From the NCBI GenBank assembly GCA_947648875.1, contig CANSPM010000027.1, positions 1-54,139 on the forward strand: DNA of 54,139 bases, in the 5' to 3' direction. A program made the position numbers and the translations under genes. The stretch's first letter is position 1. Each line of letters begins with the position of its first letter. The stretch comes from an uncultured Lachnospiraceae bacterium (GTDB taxonomy: Bacteria > Bacillota > Clostridia > Lachnospirales > Lachnospiraceae). Below the pieces are notes generated by a model. That model was not told where the DNA came from. It ran no database searches and was given only the letters and a program-made list of their open reading frames with translations. Shown piece by piece: positions 52,496-54,139 of this stretch.

Positions 52496-52537
52496 AGACT
52501 TTTAGCACATAGGAAATGTGCTGGAAGTCTTTTTTTG
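52496..52537 (+). terminator. Riboswitch-controlled terminator
   Basis: AGACTTTTAGCACAT pairs with ATGTGCTGGAAGTCT (two G-T pairs) across AGGAA, followed by seven T. Mn2+ binding would be expected to favour read-through. Confidence 0.85.
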
Positions 52538-52538
52538 T

Positions 52539-52660
52539 GGCAATAGAATTTCGCAGAGCGTAGGTTCTATAGTTTATGACAACGGAATCTTCGCAGAGCG
52601 AAGGTTTTGCTGTTTATGATGACGGAACCTTCACAGAGTGTAGATTTTATTGTATGCAAT
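52539..52660. repeat. Dispersed palindromic repeat, three tandem copies
   Basis: Units start at 52539, 52579 and 52619, exactly 40 bp apart. Each reads like CAATAGAATCTTCGCAGAGCG, GGTTCTATTG, TTTATG with scattered changes. Stems are imperfect in the individual copies. They lie in the transcript between the terminator and the exchanger RBS. Confidence 0.8.
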
Positions 52661-52713
52661 GGGTGGAAGCAAGTATTTCATCATTTATCCGGACTCCCGG
52701 AATGGAGGATATC

Positions 52714-53655
52714 ATGCAGATTATGTTACAGCTTTTGTTACTTGCAGTGGGATTCGTCATGCTGATCAAGGGCGCAAACTGGTTTGTGGACGGCGCTTCC
52801 AAGATTGCGGATAAGTTTGGGATTCCCCAGTTGGTGATTGGTCTGACTATTGTAGCCATGGGGACCAGCGCTCCCGAGGCGGCGGTGAGCATTAATTCCG
52901 CCATCAAACAGAACGCGGGCCTTACCATCGGCAATGTGGTGGGCAGTAATATTATGAATGTGCTGGTAATACTGGGATTGACAGCGGTAGTCAAAGCCAT
53001 GACGGTGAAGAAATCCACAGTCTGCTATGAAATTCCATTCACTGTTCTGATCACGGTGATTTTGGGGCTGCTGGGTCTTACAGACAACACGGTCAGCCGT
53101 ATGGACGGTGTGGTTCTCTGGGGGCTGTTGATCTTGTATTTGCTCTATTTGCTGCATATGGCCAGAAAAGGGCAAAACGTGGCCGAGGATACGCCCAGGA
53201 TTACGCAAAAGGATACGCTGTGGCGACTGACTTTGCTTGTTATCATTGGCGGTGCGCTTATTGTCTGGGGAGCGGATGTGACCGTGGACGCGGCAACGGA
53301 ATTGGCGCACCTGTTCAAGATGGATGACAGACTTATCGGTCTGACCATTGTGGCTTTCGGAACTTCCCTGCCGGAACTTGTGACCAGTGTTACAGCCGCG
53401 ATCAAGGGCAAGACAGATATCGCCGTGGGCAATATCGTGGGGAGCAATATTTTTAATATATTGTTTGTGGTGGGTACGGCAGCTTTGATTACGCCGGTAG
53501 ACTATAGCATTCGTTTTCAGGTGGACACAATTGTAGCCGTATTGGCGATGGTCTTTCTGCTGCTCTGTGTGCTGCCCCAAAAGAAGCTGGGGCGCCTGGG
53601 CGGTGTGGTAATGCTGGTAGGATATATGGCATATTTTATGTATCTGGTCCAATAG
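52714..53655 (+). CDS. CaCA-family cation (Na/Ca-type) exchanger
   Basis: 313 residues from ATG 52714 (ATGGAGG at 52702-52708). The ORF upstream runs through the repeat array and is spurious. Ten hydrophobic segments in two inverted halves, each with an alpha-repeat: MGTSAPEAAVSINSA (~48) and FGTSLPELVTSVTAA (~255), as in YrbG. Regulation by an Mn riboswitch hints that it exports Mn2+ or Ca2+; the ion is inferred from the riboswitch. Confidence 0.92.
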   Translation: MQIMLQLLLLAVGFVMLIKGANWFVDGASKIADKFGIPQLVIGLTIVAMGTSAPEAAVSINSAIKQNAGLTIGNVVGSNIMNVLVILGLTAVVKAMTVKKSTVCYEIPFTVLITVILGLLGLTDNTVSRMDGVVLWGLLILYLLYLLHMARKGQNVAEDTPRITQKDTLWRLTLLVIIGGALIVWGADVTVDAATELAHLFKMDDRLIGLTIVAFGTSLPELVTSVTAAIKGKTDIAVGNIVGSNIFNILFVVGTAALITPVDYSIRFQVDTIVAVLAMVFLLLCVLPQKKLGRLGGVVMLVGYMAYFMYLVQ

Positions 53656-53853
53656 ACATTGCGTTTTATTTGGTCTCATTTCTCAAACAGGTACATTCCG
53701 GAGAAGTGGGGCATCAATTGCGCCAAAATATTTCATAAATCTAACTTTTTTCGCTTATTTCTACCGTGATGTGAATGCAAAAATAGCTATGTGGCTACCG
53801 GATTCGTTGTAGGTATCTCACAAGAAATAATTGGAAAATAATAGAAAAAAGGT

Positions 53854-53882
53854 TTGACAAAGGAAATAATATCTAGTATGAT
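53854..53882 (+). promoter_or_regulatory. Promoter of a transcript leaving the window
   Basis: TTGACA (53854-53859), a 17-bp spacer, TATGAT (53877-53882). The gap from 53656 to here holds nothing else I can support. Confidence 0.75.
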
Positions 53883-53890
53883 GCTTAATA

Positions 53891-53906
53891 GGGAAAACGT
53901 TTTCCG
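53891..53906. promoter_or_regulatory. LacI-family operator
   Basis: GGAAAACGTTTTCC (53892-53905) is a perfect palindrome of the LacI/GalR or CcpA (cre) type at the predicted transcription start. A second half-like GGAAAAC lies at 53934. A carbohydrate-related gene is expected downstream, outside the window. Confidence 0.7.
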
Positions 53907-53951
53907 TGGCATACTAGGCTCACGGAAAACAATATTATAAAAGCAATGTAT

Positions 53952-54139
53952 ATAGGCGGAACTCTAAAACAGCGTATTTTCGGAAGGCGCACTGCTTAAT
54001 GAATGGACGCCAAAGCGTACAATCATTAAGCACCCTGAATGTGTGGCGTACGGGAATAGGCGGAACTCTAAAACAGCGTATTCCCGGAAGGCGCACTGCT
54101 TAATGAATGGACGCCAAAGCGTACAATCATTAAGCACCC
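53952..54139 (+). repeat. 104-bp tandem repeat with internal hairpin, in a leader
   Basis: Copy 1 runs 53952-54055 and copy 2 from 54056 to the window end (84 bases seen). The shared part differs at two bases (ATTTTCGG versus ATTCCCGG). Each copy carries a hairpin with 17-nt arms (GCTTAATGAATGGACGC and GCGTACAATCATTAAGC in copy 1, 53994-54031, two mismatches) and a CAAA loop. The period is not a multiple of three and no ORF runs through, so it looks like RNA structure in the leader of the LacI-controlled transcript. Confidence 0.85.

Overview
The window reads as a chromosomal segment of an anaerobic Clostridia member, most likely Lachnospiraceae. Supporting signs are the order ispF-cysE-cysS-mrnC-rlmB-sigH typical of Firmicutes, AGGAGG-type ribosome binding sites, TTGACA/TATAAT promoters with 17-bp spacers, a CIRCE-controlled groESL operon, an iron alcohol dehydrogenase, a cellobiose phosphorylase and many lipoprotein or sortase-type exported proteins. 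Base composition is moderately GC-rich, except for an AT-rich stretch around 24.4-26.3 kb.

Layout. 1-1143: the end of a Pro-rich sortase-anchored protein with 45-bp tandem repeats, then a CAP-domain lipoprotein. 1431-6500: the housekeeping cluster (isoprenoid synthesis, cysteine synthesis and charging, rRNA maturation and methylation, sigma-H). 6545-11863: an RND efflux pump with a strong promoter and a palindrome, its probable TetR regulator, and a small unknown protein. 11912-13423: tRNA-Thr, small and decayed genes, a DUF6512 membrane protein. 13517-20338: class A PBP, YigZ, MgtE with an upstream small ORF, an AraC regulator, and a DUF1905/C39-like fusion. 20514-24265: a frameshifted membrane protein, groES-groEL, a histidine phosphatase. 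24359-26290: an AT-rich two-gene AAA15 ATPase/RloB module that looks like anti-phage defence. 26367-32205: an ABC-ATPase-domain protein, an SGNH hydrolase, an iron alcohol dehydrogenase, O-acetylhomoserine sulfhydrylase. 32462-38472: MrfA-like and UvrD-like helicases, a YqeY protein, a SpoU methylase. 38469-40432: a MarR-MATE operon with a clear operator. 40647-45684: a large lipoprotein and, on the minus strand, a GH94 phosphorylase with an operator and a LacI remnant nearby. 46034-49612: a HAAS-type protein, an Asn/Gln-rich microprotein, and the operon-like methyltransferase, XTPase and phosphodiesterase genes. 49784-52100: accessory genes and an apparent integration scar. 52367-54139: a manganese (yybP-ykoY) riboswitch ahead of a cation exchanger, then a promoter, a LacI-type operator and a 104-bp structured tandem repeat running off the end.

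The most unusual material is RNA- and repeat-level. (i) Two 57-nt leaders directly abut the start codons of unrelated genes (23726 and 26424); they share conserved flanks and a 7-bp hairpin with three compensatory base-pair changes. (ii) A dispersed palindromic repeat of about 40 bp occurs alone or in tandem at four loci, once as three copies between the Mn riboswitch terminator and its gene. (iii) A 104-bp near-perfect tandem repeat with a 17-nt-arm hairpin sits in the leader of a LacI-regulated transcript. (iv) Small upstream ORFs precede mgtE and the alcohol dehydrogenase. The most likely immune system is the ATPase/RloB pair.
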